Positions 10,862 to 22,313 of a DNA stretch of 64,000 nucleotides are shown here, in pieces. The stretch's first letter is position 1; each line of letters starts with the position of its first letter. The notes below the pieces were generated by a model. The model saw nothing but the letters and a program-made list of their open reading frames with translations. It was not told the origin of the DNA and searched no databases. The stretch comes from Ciborinia camelliae (lineage: Eukaryota > Ascomycota > Leotiomycetes > Helotiales > Sclerotiniaceae), in NCBI GenBank assembly GCA_025890175.1, contig JANPYM010000007.1:2189517-2253516 (forward strand), read 5' to 3'. A program made the translations under genes and the position numbers.

Positions 10862-12442
10862 TCTGAAGCGGGAGATTTATTTGCATACACGTAGGGGTGA
10901 CTAGCCCATGGAGATATTACTAAACACAAAATTTCAACTTCAAGGGTTTACAATCTTCAGTTCATTTGAGGGAGAAAAACTTCGAACTTATGCCCGTGAT
11001 GTCGATACAGGAGACCATGTGGTCGCCAGCTGCAGGACCTTTGTCTCAATTGAAGCATTATCCACATATTTTCTAAGATGGGCGGGTACACACTGTCACG
11101 ATATTTCATATTTAAGGCACGAATATTCTCTTTATATATAGTCTATCACTTCTGCTCATATAAGTATACTATAACTAGATTATAACAAAACTTAAACTTG
11201 GGCAATACCTCTTCAACCACCAGTCTCTCAAACGTGAACACAATGAACGGCGAGCACTCACTGATTGACGTGGTCAAGTGATCTGAGATCCATATCACTC
11301 AGATTTGGGTGGAGAAGAACATATAATCGATTTCGATAGCATGGGGTGACGACGTCTCCAGATGTTATCTTAGATTAATCCTTAGCGCAGCTCAATTGGA
11401 ATACTGCGTCAGGATTTGTAAACAGGTACTACATATATCTGAAATACGTATGGTTCCCATGATTGTATCACCACGAACCTATCATTATGTAGCTCTCCCC
11501 GTTGTATAAGAGGCAGCCTGCAATCGAAGATTACATGATTCCTTCCAAGGATATACGCATCCATGTAACATATCGTGAATGTTTTGGCAGATGCTTCATA
11601 AGGGTGAGAAGCGTTTATGGGTTGGAAAGGTATCATCCATGAACATAGAGTTGATAGAAAACTAGACTATGAAGGATTGGAAGGGAGGGCTACGGTGAAA
11701 CCCCCCTCAAAATCAATTGACATACTCGAAAGATGCGAATACAACAGCTGGCGTCCGAATTGAGCAATCCAAGCAAAAGATCATCTGAGATATCTGATGG
11801 GAAAGGAAAGAGATCTATATGGTGGCCCGCGGACATGGAAGAGACGGCGAACATCAGGTGCACTGTCTGTTGGAAGGTTTACAAATGAGTTCAGGTCTCA
11901 TCGGTGGAAGAATACTAGATGTCATGTAGTTGAATCGTGGTCTCCGGCGTTTATAAATAATAGATATAATGTTAGAGTGTTCCATTATTTGGTCATATTA
12001 GGTTAGGACTAAGTTACGCACAGTACACTGAACCTCTTCTCAAACTTCTTTTATACATTCAATTGAAGATAATAAAAGTTTTATCCTAGCATTTAGCTAT
12101 AATGATAGATTATTAATTGAATATGAAATAACTAGTTAATTAGTTAGGATATTCTGGGTTATAACTAAATATAGGGGACCGAACGAGCTGACTAGCGTAT
12201 GTGCTAGCACCTCGGGGCTCTACATAAGATATCAACCTCATAGTAGCTTTATAGGAGTCAACAGTTATTGAACACAGGATCAAGTACTTACAATTTCATC
12301 ACACCAGGTTGATACCAGCAAAGATCTAAGGGTTAGAAAAGAAACATGAATAGATGGCTAGTCTGTCCACAGATGTGGCCATGACAGGCTCAATAGCCAC
12401 ACACAGCAAATCAAAGAGCATAGGGAGCTAATAACAGAGAAT
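10862..12442. other. Intergenic, no gene seen
   Basis: Short frames such as 10908-11141 and 11797-12006 have no coding character. The stretch is AT-rich and ends at the truncated gene copy at 12443. Confidence 0.4.
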
Positions 12443-12715
12443 ATGTCATATACTAGAACCGAATTCGAGGGGGTTTCAAAGAGGCTATCAGATATAGCTA
12501 GTCGAGTGGAAAATCCTGAAGTCTCAAGCAAACGAAGTAATTATAGTGACTTCCAGATTGATGATCTGGGACAGTCTAGTAGAATGATGATGAATCGTAT
12601 AGTATATTTGGAAGAGAGGGATGAGAAATATTTTTCCAAGATCGTAGAATTAGAGAGACGGAACTCGAGGTTAGAAAGAGAAGTGGGAGTTTGCGACAAC
12701 CAGCTGTATGAGTAG
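12443..12715 (+). pseudogene. Truncated duplicate of the 3' end of the coiled-coil gene at 13444-14919
   Basis: The 90-codon frame carries SDFQIDDLGQSSRMMMNRIVYLEERDEKYFSKIVELERR. The neighbouring full gene ends with SDFRINDLAQSNRMLLMRLAALEERNERLVSKIVELERK. The two align without gaps over about 40 residues and clearly share ancestry. The copy lacks everything corresponding to the first roughly 370 residues (zinc-finger-like motif, linker, earlier heptads). It could be expressed as a short coiled-coil peptide from the ATG at 12443, but a remnant of tandem duplication is simpler. The non-coding stretch after it (12900-13060) also resembles the stretch upstream of the full gene (13140-13270). 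Confidence 0.65.
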
Positions 12716-13443
12716 CTAGGATGAAGGAAAGCTTGAAGTGTGCATAATGACCACCCGGCCTGCTGTCTGGGCAGCGACTGAGCCAAGAATGATGCAGCAT
12801 TGCCCATCTTCTATTACTGTATTTGACAAGTTTGAAGTTTCTGTCCCGCTCGGAACCATAGAATGGTGGGTGATATCAGCCACCCGTTTTCCGGCTGCTA
12901 ACTGGCATTGCCGTAATGCTATCCCAAATTATCTGGGATTATTGACATATGAAATTGTACCTTCAAGGTTCCTACGGGAACCGGCGTCGACGATGAGTCA
13001 AGCCTTTCATGCATGGACTTTCGTAACCAATGGGTGCAAATACCATAGGTACGTCTGAGAAATTGCAGGGTACCCGAAAAGTAGTGCTGGGCGTTTGCTT
13101 TGTTCATTTGTCTATGCTGGATATAGTCGCGCGTTGAATCATTACTCCATCGGGAGCCGACATCTCAATTATCCAAGTAAACCAGTGATGGGATAATTTA
13201 TGCGGGCTTGTGCATACAAGGCCTTTCGTGCATGACTTCGCGTAACAGTTGCATCTGAAGAAAATGTGTTTGCTTTTTGCTTGTGCGTGCGCTGGACGCG
13301 ACCGCACTCTTTTTGTTTCGCCTGTTCTCCTCAGTCAACTCATTTTCGATCTTGAATATAAATTGCCTTGTCCCTTTCTCTCTTGAGTTCTCATCCCACC
13401 GTTAAATCAAAACTGCTTCGCCGTATTTTTGAAAAGCAGCACA
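12716..13443. other. Intergenic with a duplicated upstream-like segment
   Basis: Around 12996-13045 (AAGCCTTTCATGCATGGACT and following) the sequence resembles 13218-13260 (AGGCCTTTCGTGCATGACTT and following), which lies upstream of the full coiled-coil gene. No independent coding frame is supported. The 13300-13440 part should be the promoter and 5' UTR of the gene at 13444. Confidence 0.45.
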
Positions 13444-14919
13444 ATGGAGAAACCGTCGAGCACGAGCCGGCCTTCAACTCGTTTCACAGGCATTAATGGC
13501 ACACAACCATTGGGTAATTTGATGCCCCCATGTCGCCGCATCCAACTAAACGCGTATCTAACAAGTATCAGGGGCATCGGAGCAAAAACAAACGAGTCCT
13601 ACAGACAAGCGAAATATCGATATTAGCACTCCTGATCTTGAGAGCGATGCTGTTAATGTCAATGATGATGACTCAGACTTTATTTCGGAATCCACTAGTC
13701 CTACACCAAGCTCGTATTCGCAGCAGACTATAGAAGGGAAGGCCAGTATGCAAAATCGCACCAAAGATTCCGAGGGCATAAAACCACCTTCGAAATTTAT
13801 CATTGATCCATCATGTTTGACAAAAAATGTAGGTAATTTTTATCTTACGAAACCCACCATCACACAACCATGAACCTGACCTTTTAGGTTCCTTCTTTGC
13901 AAAAAGCCCGAGATGAACTCGAAAAAGTCGAGATGGCTTTTCCTGACGATCTACCATATGTCATTACGTATCGCCGCAATGTTCTGGAAGTGTTATGCCA
14001 AGAGTGCAACCGAAGAATAAATGTTGAAAATAGTTCAATAGTAAATATTTCAAAACACTCAACCAGCTACGGCCATAGAATTTGTGCTGAGAAGAGACTA
14101 AAAAAGCTAGAAGAGGAAGGCTTCCAGAGGACATTCAGTAATATCGAGAAGGCTACGGCACGAAAGGCGATGGCACGAACGTCGACCGCGAATGATTCGT
14201 CTAAGATGTTTCTACGATTGCCAAGTGACTTTGACATGCAGCTGCCAAGAGATACCCCCAATCAAAAGCCTTCGGCACGTAAACGGGTTGTCAACTCTGA
14301 GGGAAACTCGGATTCAGAATATGAGCCATTGCAATTGAAGCGTCAGCGAGGAGCAGATTCATCCTCTGTTCAGCCCACCATCAACCGCGTTACCGAAGTA
14401 GAGCAAGAAATCGAGAAAATCATAGAGACATCGGAGGATGTGGACAGCTCAACGGCAGCGGCAGAATCGCCGCTAATCACAAGGCATCTGGAAATATTTG
14501 AAGAGAGAATGACCAAGAATTGGTCAGATTCTCAATCCGCACACCGTCGGATTACAGACCTGGAGACAAAAGTTGACGGAGCCCAAAAGAAGAAGTCAGA
14601 TTTTCAACCCGAGATTGATCGGATCGTTAGAGTTGAGGAGGAGATCAAAATATTCAAAGAGAAGATTTCCCATTTTCAAACCGTCCTTGATCGACTCGAT
14701 AACTTGGAGAAAGAGGTCAAGGGATTCGCAGCACAACTTTCAAATTTCGCTAGTCTCACCGAGAGGCCTGAAATTCAAGCCCACCGAAGTGGCACCTCTA
14801 GCGACTTCCGGATCAATGATTTGGCGCAATCTAATAGGATGCTATTGATGCGTTTGGCTGCCCTAGAAGAAAGGAATGAGAGACTCGTGAGCAAGATTGT
14901 GGAACTGGAGAGGAAGTGA
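13444..14919 (+). CDS. C2H2-like finger plus coiled-coil protein, unknown function
   Basis: Reconstructed exons are 13444-13513, 13572-13828 and 13888-14919, all in phase, giving about 452 aa. The first intron has two usable acceptors (AAG at 13565, CAG at 13571), both in frame. After a low-complexity acidic/Ser region comes a finger-like motif, CQEC, 17 residues, then H-x5-H (SKHSTSYGHR), reminiscent of C2H2 or BED fingers. Next are a polar linker with a basic patch (LKRQRG) and a C-terminal half of heptads with repeated units (RVTEVEQEIEKI, RIVRVEEEIKIF, RLDNLEKEVKGF), a probable parallel coiled coil. No named family is recognised. A nuclear or DNA-binding role is only a guess from the finger. 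A 3'-truncated copy sits about 1 kb upstream. Confidence 0.7.
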
Positions 14920-15280
14920 GGGGCAGGGATGGGAGCGATGATCATGAAACAACCTGGTGCGTAGCTATTTGGTAGTGAGTAATTGGGCAAAAAAGGGAGG
15001 GCCAAAGGTGTGTTGGTTAAAGGTGTGTTTCATCTGGAAATCTTGTAATTCGCAACATCGTAGCACATCTTCATCGCCTTCGCCGGGATGTGTTCGCTAC
15101 CAACTTGTATATGTAACCACTATTAAGGCATCCAAAGCAATTCGTACTTTGAGTTTTCTCATCTTGCGTTGTTGGAACGACTGAGATACTTGAAAATAAT
15201 GTACTCATTCACAGACGTTACATCAGTTCTGTCCATGGCCCATTCCTTCATTTCTCCCCTGAAGATCTGGAAGACGTAAT
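14920..15280. other. Convergent 3' intergenic space
   Basis: This lies between the stop of the coiled-coil gene (plus) and the stop of DPH5 (minus). No gene is seen. It should carry both transcript ends; a processing signal could not be assigned. Confidence 0.4.
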
Positions 15281-16282
15281 TTATACCTTTCCTTCGTAAT
15301 CCCTCTTCCAAATGGTATCCCAGACTCCCTTGTCTACAGCGAACTCCCTCACATAGTCATGCTCCAGCTCATGTGTCCTTCTTCCAAGTAACACTAAACT
15401 GTGCAATGGGCCTCCCAATTGCTCATCCGCGTCGCACAATTGTTTCAATGTCCCACTAACAAATTTCTCATCCTTACAGCCTACTCGAGCAGCACCCACG
15501 CAAAGACTTTCCTCATTATAAACCCCACCCTCGCCGTTTTCGGTTTTGATGTTTTCAATCTCCAACATTTGCGCTGCACATTGACCAACGGTCATAAACC
15601 TGGGTGGCTCATATATCTTTCTTCCCCTCGCCATATTCTCCATAGTTTGCTCCTTAACCTTGATATCTAATAACACCAATGTATGTAAACCGATATTCCT
15701 ATTCTCTCGTATGCGGTCGTAGAATGAAGCAGGCTTCCAGTTCTCGGTAAAGAATACCATAGAGACAGTTTGCCCAAAATTGTAAAGTTGGAGGCCAGTA
15801 GCACCAATGGCGGACATAATGGAGGCATTAGGGATGGTGGAGATAGGGATATTTAAGGAACGGGCGCGGAGAACGAGATCGGTGTGAGTTGTAGCTCTAG
15901 ATCTTTATGTCAATATATATATTTTCGAAATCGAGGGCGTACTCATGGGGAGATAATATAGAACGAACCCGAAAGGATCTCCAACAACCAAAAAAGCAAC
16001 GTCCACATTCTGCGCATCTTCCAGAATATCGTCACTGGCACTCTCCACCATATCTCTATCTGCAATGATCACTTCTCGTCCATAGTAACTTTCCTATGTC
16101 TACATCAGTCAGCGCCTTACTTCCCCAGGACTCGTAAAAAGACTTACAAGAACTGATTTGTCCACCAGCAAGATACTGGTGTAGGCTTCAAGGTATACTC
16201 GAGCGCATTTCTTGACAGCCTCGAGTCCTTTGACAGTAATATCTGTCTCGTCGGAGAGACCAAGGCCAATAAGGTAAAGCAT
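15281..16282 (-). CDS. DPH5: Diphthine methyl ester synthase (diphthamide biosynthesis)
   Basis: SAM-dependent methyltransferase that tetramethylates the modified histidine of elongation factor 2 to diphthine methyl ester, in the cytosol. Exons on the minus strand are 16282-16148, 16093-15969 and 15896-15281, giving about 291 aa (yeast Dph5 is about 300). Seen: [20 protein letters not shown] at the N-terminus (tetrapyrrole-methylase fold glycine loop); [29 protein letters not shown] spanning the second junction near residues 81-94; [21 protein letters not shown]; and [25 protein letters not shown]. The second donor is the weaker GTTCGT, and splicing there restores GATTHTD. The gene diverges from SNU23, with 487 bp between start codons, and converges with the coiled-coil gene downstream. 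Assignment is secure. Confidence 0.95.
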
Positions 16283-16769
16283 CTTATCTCGTATGTACTG
16301 AAAGAACAATGAATGTAGCGAGGGGTTCTCAGGAGTTCAAGAAAATTAATTTACCCCGCATGTTTTGCTGAAACATTACTCACCGCTTTAGCCTCAAGGG
16401 CAAGGCAAAATCGCAGCCTTCCACAAATTGTTGAAAACGCCCCGAGCCCCTACAGACGCAATCCTCTTTCAAAACCCCCGGGACAATTTTTTTGGAGATA
16501 CTCGAAGCTTCAAGATTCCAAATCTGTAATTAAATCTATACTTTCCCCAAAAGCCCCAAATTTGGATTTCCTGACAGACGTGCAACAAAACTTTTGAGAG
16601 AGTTGAGCTTAAGCCCAAGCTCAACCTTGTGCAGAAAATCATCTGTAACAACAAGCAACAACAACTTGAGAAATATCCTACAATCTGCGAAGAACTATTG
16701 ATACCTCTACATAAAACTGGACATCACGATACATCCAACACCATCGAAAACACTTGCAAAGCCGCAGCC
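16283..16769. promoter_or_regulatory. Shared divergent promoter region of DPH5 and SNU23
   Basis: 487 bp separate the two start codons. A GC-balanced, partly pyrimidine-rich stretch with CAAC/ACAACAA tracts occurs near the SNU23 start. An in-frame extension upstream of the SNU23 ATG is open, but its codons look like leader (Gln/Asn-rich) and are not conserved-looking. Confidence 0.45.
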
Positions 16770-17477
16770 ATGTCCTCCAAGAAAGGAGCCTACGAAACCA
16801 ATGCCTCTGATACGGATTTCCGCAAGAAATACGACCGCGAAGCAAACGTAGCAAAAGCGCGCGAACAGGAAGCCAAAGAAAAAGAAGAAGGGCGTCTGCG
16901 GTATGAAGCCAAGCTCGCAGGCAAAAAATACTACGCACCTCTTACCGGCGATGAAACCCTTACATCTGCGCGCGCAAACCGGCTCGATGTATCTGCCAAT
17001 GTAGGGAAAACCATATTAATGCCCGCGGGCGCGGCGACTGGCAAGAGAGGAAAGGGAGCGGGTTTTTATTGCAAGGATTGTGATTTGACGTTTAAGGATA
17101 GTTTGCAGTGGGTGGAGCATGAGAATAGTATGCAGCATTTGAGGGCCATAGGGCAGACCGGGGAGGTTCAAAGAGCGAGTGCAGAAGATGTGAGGAGGAG
17201 GATTGATGAGATTTGGGAAAGGTTGGAGCGAGAAAAACATGAGGAGGTTGTTACTTTGGGGGAGAGGCTGGAGGAAAGGAGAATTGAGGATGAAAAGGAA
17301 AGAGAGGAAAGGAGGAAGAAGCGGAGGGAATTGGCGGAGAGAAAGAAAGAGGAGAAGGAAAAGGAAATCGCGATTAAGAAGGAATATGGGGATGATGTCA
17401 GAGTGGAAGGCGAACATGATGAAGATGATATGATGGCTAGTATGGGGATCGCCGGGTTTGGCTCCTCGAAAAAATGA
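16770..17477 (+). CDS. SNU23: U4/U6.U5 tri-snRNP component Snu23 (ZMAT2-like)
   Basis: Nuclear pre-mRNA splicing protein of the spliceosomal B complex. Single exon; the ATG at 16770 (MSSKKGAYETNASDTDFRKK) is preferred over the open upstream extension because the family begins with this lysine-rich, F-R-K-K-Y-D-R segment. The product is about 235 aa. Seen: FRKKYDREANVAKAREQEAK; then AGKKYYAPLTG; then a U1-type C2H2 finger with C101, C104, H117 and H123 (YCKDCDLTF ... WVEHENSMQH); then a long charged helix rich in Glu/Arg/Lys (about 165-215); and a C-terminal DDMMASMGIAGFGSSKK, all typical. The stop lies 190 bp from the stop of the convergent FlbE-like gene. Confidence 0.93.
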   Translation: MSSKKGAYETNASDTDFRKKYDREANVAKAREQEAKEKEEGRLRYEAKLAGKKYYAPLTGDETLTSARANRLDVSANVGKTILMPAGAATGKRGKGAGFYCKDCDLTFKDSLQWVEHENSMQHLRAIGQTGEVQRASAEDVRRRIDEIWERLEREKHEEVVTLGERLEERRIEDEKEREERRKKRRELAERKKEEKEKEIAIKKEYGDDVRVEGEHDEDDMMASMGIAGFGSSKK

Positions 17478-17667
17478 GGATATCATGTGTGCACATTGGA
17501 ATTTAGCGATGGCGTTCAGGAGGAAATATTGAACCATACCAGAATGCTGAAATTGGGATTTGTTAAGGCCAAAATACATTAAAAGTTGCCTTCTATCCGG
17601 GGTATTATTTCCCATTGATCCTTGGTGCTGTGCATGCGGTACTCTAATTACAATACTTTCCGGCACC

Positions 17668-18678
17668 TCACGATTTGACGTTATTATTCCTGACCGATCC
17701 ATAAGTGCTATCATCACCTCGACTGACCCCTCTTCTGCCCACGCCGTTACTTCCAGTACCACCAGTTTCTGGTTGTGCTGATTTCCTCCTAAAGAACCCT
17801 CGGAATCCTGGGCTCTTAGGCGTTTTTACCGGTGAATCCTCTATTTCACTCTCGGCACTCTGCATTCCATCTGACAAATCCATAGGGGGAGCCCATCTTT
17901 CCTCATCTCCACAGACAACCACAAACCAGCCCATTTGTGCCTCCGTCTCTAAATTTTCTCTCAATTTATTAAACCAACCTGCTCTTTTGTTCCTCTTTCT
18001 GATCTCTCTTGCGCTAATCCCCAATTGCTCGGCATCGCAGGGAACTTCCTCTTCTTCTCTAATTTTGTCTTCATACTTTTTCATCTCTTCAGATATACTA
18101 ACACCCAACCCAACTTCTACCATATAGTCTGACACATAAGCCCACGGTTGACTGAGCGTCTTCAAGTCCTCGGGGTCATATTGTTCGACCAATTTAACCA
18201 CACTCCATTGATTAAAGCGCAGTGGCTTTTCTACTTCAACCTTTAGCGCATGCGAATTGTGATTTGTAGCTCCAGATGGTGTTCTACTATGTGGAGTTTT
18301 GGACTCCAAATTATTAAAATTGTTTTGTCCATCTGCATCTGATTTGGCCTTCCGCAGCGTTAGACTCGATGAATGTTTATGAGATGGAGATTTGAGGGAA
18401 ATCATAGATCTTTTGTTCTTCTTCGTAAGGGTTCTTGGGCGGGGTTTCGCAGGCGGAGGACTAGGTTCTGTAGGGCTCGGTCCGGGTGAGAGATCGACAG
18501 GGCCTGGGCTGCTTGGTGGGAGGAAATCGAATTGTGTGTAAAAGGAATTGAGGAGTGCATTGGAAGTAGGGGGCGCCATTAACCATTCTGCAGTTGCATC
18601 GTCGAGATCATTGAGAATGATATAAACGCGAATGTTGCCTCTATTCCAACGGAAACCGTGGACGAGGTAGGTAGGCAT
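17668..18678 (-). CDS. FlbE-like conserved fungal protein
   Basis: Intronless frame of 336 aa beginning MPTYLVHGFRWNRGNIRVYI. The start (MP-x-YL-x-GFRW), then VYIILNDLDDATAEWLMAP, later VKLVEQYDPEDLKTLSQPWAYVSDYMVEV, and near the C-terminus GWFVVVCGDEERWAPP match my memory of a conserved Pezizomycotina family that includes the Aspergillus conidiation regulator FlbE. This copy is longer than the roughly 200-aa FlbE because of a low-complexity Pro/Ser/Lys-rich insert (about residues 60-150) and a Ser-rich tail (about 280-336). A role in asexual development is inferred only from that resemblance. Other possibilities are a generic tip- or actin-associated protein. It is convergent with SNU23. Confidence 0.6.
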   Translation of the reverse strand: MPTYLVHGFRWNRGNIRVYIILNDLDDATAEWLMAPPTSNALLNSFYTQFDFLPPSSPGPVDLSPGPSPTEPSPPPAKPRPRTLTKKNKRSMISLKSPSHKHSSSLTLRKAKSDADGQNNFNNLESKTPHSRTPSGATNHNSHALKVEVEKPLRFNQWSVVKLVEQYDPEDLKTLSQPWAYVSDYMVEVGLGVSISEEMKKYEDKIREEEEVPCDAEQLGISAREIRKRNKRAGWFNKLRENLETEAQMGWFVVVCGDEERWAPPMDLSDGMQSAESEIEDSPVKTPKSPGFRGFFRRKSAQPETGGTGSNGVGRRGVSRGDDSTYGSVRNNNVKS

Positions 18679-19666
18679 ATTGTGTAACAGGAGGTGTAAA
18701 TATGGGAGATGTGACGAGGAGAAATCTACCTTTTAAGTATTATATATGATGCTTTAGGAAAGCACCTTCTTGGAAATATTGGTAGAATGCAAGGGAAATT
18801 GCGATTGGAAATTGCGGCGGCGAAAAGGTACGAGGCTTTTGATCAGCCTCTTCCGGGGATCATTAACCTTGAAGCCGGAGTCTGTGCGACAGTGATGTTG
18901 GTGATGTTGGTGATCTAGACTCGATTTCATCAAACCTCTCATAAAACCAAAAAATATCTTCACCCATCATATCGTTGTGTACCAGAATCCAACTTTTCTT
19001 AATATGTCGATGGAACAGGAATAATCTTTCAATGGGAGTACTTCGACTGTTCCCCGAGTAAAGTGTAGGTCGTGAATATAGAATAGCTTTTGCTCAGCAG
19101 CTGCCCTTTAAATCGAGTTATTAACTCTTCCTATCTGAAAGTTCTTCATTCTCTCAATGTCCAAATTAGTTCAAGACATTGAGTCCTTTCTTACCTAGAC
19201 CTACTCTCCCTCTCTCGAACATTGAACCTCCAGCTCCCAATGATTGTATCGTAGAAGTGGGGCATCTCGAGGACCTTTGTATCTAGGTATATTGTCCCTA
19301 CATGGAAGAATGATATTGCTGTCCATATCCTGGTTTCATGAATTTGATGGCATCATTTGGTGAACAAAGGTTGCCATGGCGAATGGCAAGGCTATGAATA
19401 TCCTCATAATCGTCCGATCAAGAGCTCGGTAGTTTCCGAGTTCAATACTAAAAATAAAAAAGGCATTCTTTCCAAAACAACTACAATATACCATTCATTG
19501 CAACAGTTTTGATATTCACTCTTGTGTACCTATTCTTCGATTTGAAATCAATCTGATCCAATCTGAATCTCTTTTACCACAACACAGAGGAAGACATTCA
19601 GAGACTCAAGCATATGGTTCCATCAATATTCAAAACTCACACACTTCTCCTTCTACATCCTTTAAG
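18679..19666. other. Intergenic between two divergent genes
   Basis: No gene is supported; the minus-strand frame 18754-18963 looks random. It holds the promoters of the FlbE-like gene (minus) and of the coiled-coil gene at 19667 (plus). Confidence 0.4.
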
Positions 19667-20499
19667 ATGCCTCCCAATATTATTAAAGATGTCATGGTTC
19701 AAGATCTTGTCGATTTTATCCGTGAAGAAGTTCCTAGTTATGAAGCAACCCTTGAACTATTGGAATTGGTCTTGGAAAGCGACCCAACTACATCGAAGGT
19801 AGCAAAGTCCCACCGACGTTGGATACATATCAATCTCGTGCAGCAGCTACTACCACTGGGGGAAGAAGAGAGAGAAGAATGGGTGACCGACCTGTGGAGT
19901 GGCAGACAAGGAACTGCAGAATTATTTGCAGAGAAGATGTGTGAAGTAGGTTCATTCAACGCTCACGCATTGGCTTGATTTAATATCAGTAGGACGGATT
20001 TTGGACCGAAAAGGAAGATAAAGATGGAGTTGTCTTCTATTCTATGCATCGACAGAAGGAAATTAACCTCCAAAGGTGGCTTTTGCGTCCCGATATCCAG
20101 TACATTTACAACAACGAGGTGATGCAGTTGCTTCCTCTAATCATGAAGGACAGCATCGAGGGATCTGATTACATACCAAAGCAAGGATCAAAATGTAAGA
20201 TGCTGCGCTGCTCCTGTGTCTATACAGTAAACTGACATCATAGACCAGCAGCGTACAAAGTCGTCACCCCTGATTGGCAGGAGGAGTTCATTGCCACCAA
20301 GAAACAACTCGCACAATCTAAATCTCTCGTTGAGGATCTACAGGAGGAGGTGCGATTAGCCAATGAGACCATAAATTCCCAAACGAGAGCCCTCGAGCAC
20401 AAGGATAAGCAATTGAAAGTGGCGCGTACGACCAATGCGCGGTCGGAGAAGGCGTGGATGAAGAGATATAAGAAGTACTTTAAGCGTACATGGAAGTAG
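19667..20499 (+). CDS. Small coiled-coil protein, unknown function
   Basis: Reconstructed exons are 19667-19945, 19993-20194 and 20249-20499, giving about 243 aa. The first two introns (47 and 54 bp) splice in phases 0 and 1. The N-terminal part (VQDLVDFIREEVPSYEATLELLELVLESD) is helical and acidic. The middle contains LQRWLLRPDIQYIYNNEVMQLL. The last exon is a clear coiled coil (TPDWQEEFIATKKQLAQ ... LVEDLQEEVRLANETINSQ) ending in a strongly basic tail (KRYKKYFKRTWK). I do not recognise a family. The third-exon acceptor (ACCAG at 20248) was chosen because it gives the only long open frame. A GTG/ATG choice other than 19667 (an open frame from 19614 in another phase) is unlikely. Confidence 0.6.
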
Positions 20500-22313
20500 T
20501 TGATTTGGGGTTGTAGGATATGATTGGAGTTCTTTGATCTGTTTGGCGGCGTGTTTGGATATACCATGATCGCTATTGCTTAGCTTGTTTTTGTTGGATT
20601 ATACTATACCCCCCATGTTTTGTTTGTTTTTTGAGTTATGGAGCGTTTCGGATGATAGTTTATGTCTCTTTCGATGCATTCAGATGTTAATATCCGGATT
20701 GATTACTACAGAGATACATAAGTCTTCGTATTCATCTTCGTAATATTATATAACGTCTTCCGAAAGTACCAAGGCCGCACTGTGGGATTTCTTAAATCTA
20801 ACTGAAATATTCTTACATCTCATTTCAAGAATTCTGATCTTAAAATTCATTGCAATTTCATTTTGAAGTTGGACAATGAGAGGCTATCTTCTAGGGATTT
20901 CCAAACGAGCTGTGGAATGTTTCTTTAGAACCCAGTCTTTATCCTGTTGTTCTCCGAATATATTGCAATATTTAACCCTCATTAAGTCACACTTTATAAA
21001 TTTAATTTGTTGTCACTTCGGTCTAATCATGACTCACTACTCTTTTCCTTGTCTCCAAATCCGAATCAGATCTTTTAAGACTCTCATCTGAATTTACTGA
21101 GCTATATTCTATCATGGTAAGTCACGCTTCGTAAATCTCAATTAATGCTATCACCATCTAATTGTAGGTTCCAAGTTTTTATTCGACGTTCAAACTTGTT
21201 TGAATTTGGTTTTATGAGACTCTCTTCTGGAGGCTTGAAGTTAGGCTGCCAGTAGCATGAAAGTTATGGCATTACCGTTCCTGCCAGCGCATGTCAACAA
21301 TCTGATTTTCAAGGTTTATAGGTATCTACTGTATCAATAATCTAGACAATGTCTTCAAAGCTTTACTTAGTTAACATTATGCATTCAAATATTAGTCCAA
21401 TCATTTTGTTTTGTGTTTTTCGGGTCTCAGGTCATTAGAAAATCAGAATGTTTATAAAAATACGATGCTTTGAATCCCATTATACAATTTTCGATCTGAC
21501 AATTGACCTCTACCTGTTATAGGCGAGACATTCTATAGCTCTAGGCCATCTCTAGTGTATGTTTTAGACTTTCGAGTGAATGTTTGAAAAATAAGCTGTG
21601 CTATTGCCGGTAATGAATGCAGTTTGATAGTTGATTTGCACTTCCGAGGATATCGAAATGTTTATTTTGTATCAACGAGTCTCGGAACCTATAGTCTCAT
21701 GATTGGTGATTGCAGTATGTACGTGAAGTCTAATTGTTGCTCAACTGAAATAGCATTACTAGACTTGCGGATTGGGACTTGAATCGCTGCTACACTGCTA
21801 CACTACCGCGCTCAACTATTTTTGTTATGCTCAGTAACTTCATGGATTACTATTTCAATCTCTTTTTAATTGTGTACTTTAAATAAGCTGCGATATTGTC
21901 AATCTAGTTGCTCTTGTCTTCGTCGTCGCTTCGGACGGGCCAATTGTCCTCGCAATATTTCCAACATGATAATGGTGTTAAATAAAATGCTCAACTTTAA
22001 GGTCTAGAGTCATAAGTACGATACTTTGTCAACATATGCAATACCAACTTTGAGATTCAAATGTTAAAGTTTTATTCGCGAAGAAATAGTTTCTCTTCAG
22101 ACGAACTGCTAATGGTCACGGTCATCGCGACAGATTTATGAATTTGACGGATATTTGTTTTAGGCCACGAAAGTAATCCTTCCATATATGGAATCCAACT
22201 ATTCTTGCTTTTGAGTTTGTCTTTCTATGGTTAAGTTTTCTCTCGCCGGGCTGCGCTCCACATACATCTCTCGAAGTTCCGCGGGTCATCATACATTGAT
22301 TTGACATCATGTC
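20500..22313. other. Gene desert, AT-rich
   Basis: Short frames (20876-21091, 22122-22310) lack coding character. No repeats or RNA genes are recognised. This is the left part of a gene-poor zone running to 25755. Confidence 0.4.

Noticed and set aside
10513..10929. 138-codon minus-strand frame
   Set aside because: It is antisense to the second exon of the membrane-protein gene and shows no coding signature.
17016..17762. 248-codon minus-strand frame opposite SNU23
   Set aside because: It is antisense to the well-supported SNU23 exon. Its Leu/Pro/Phe-rich content mirrors the Glu/Lys/Arg codons of the real gene.
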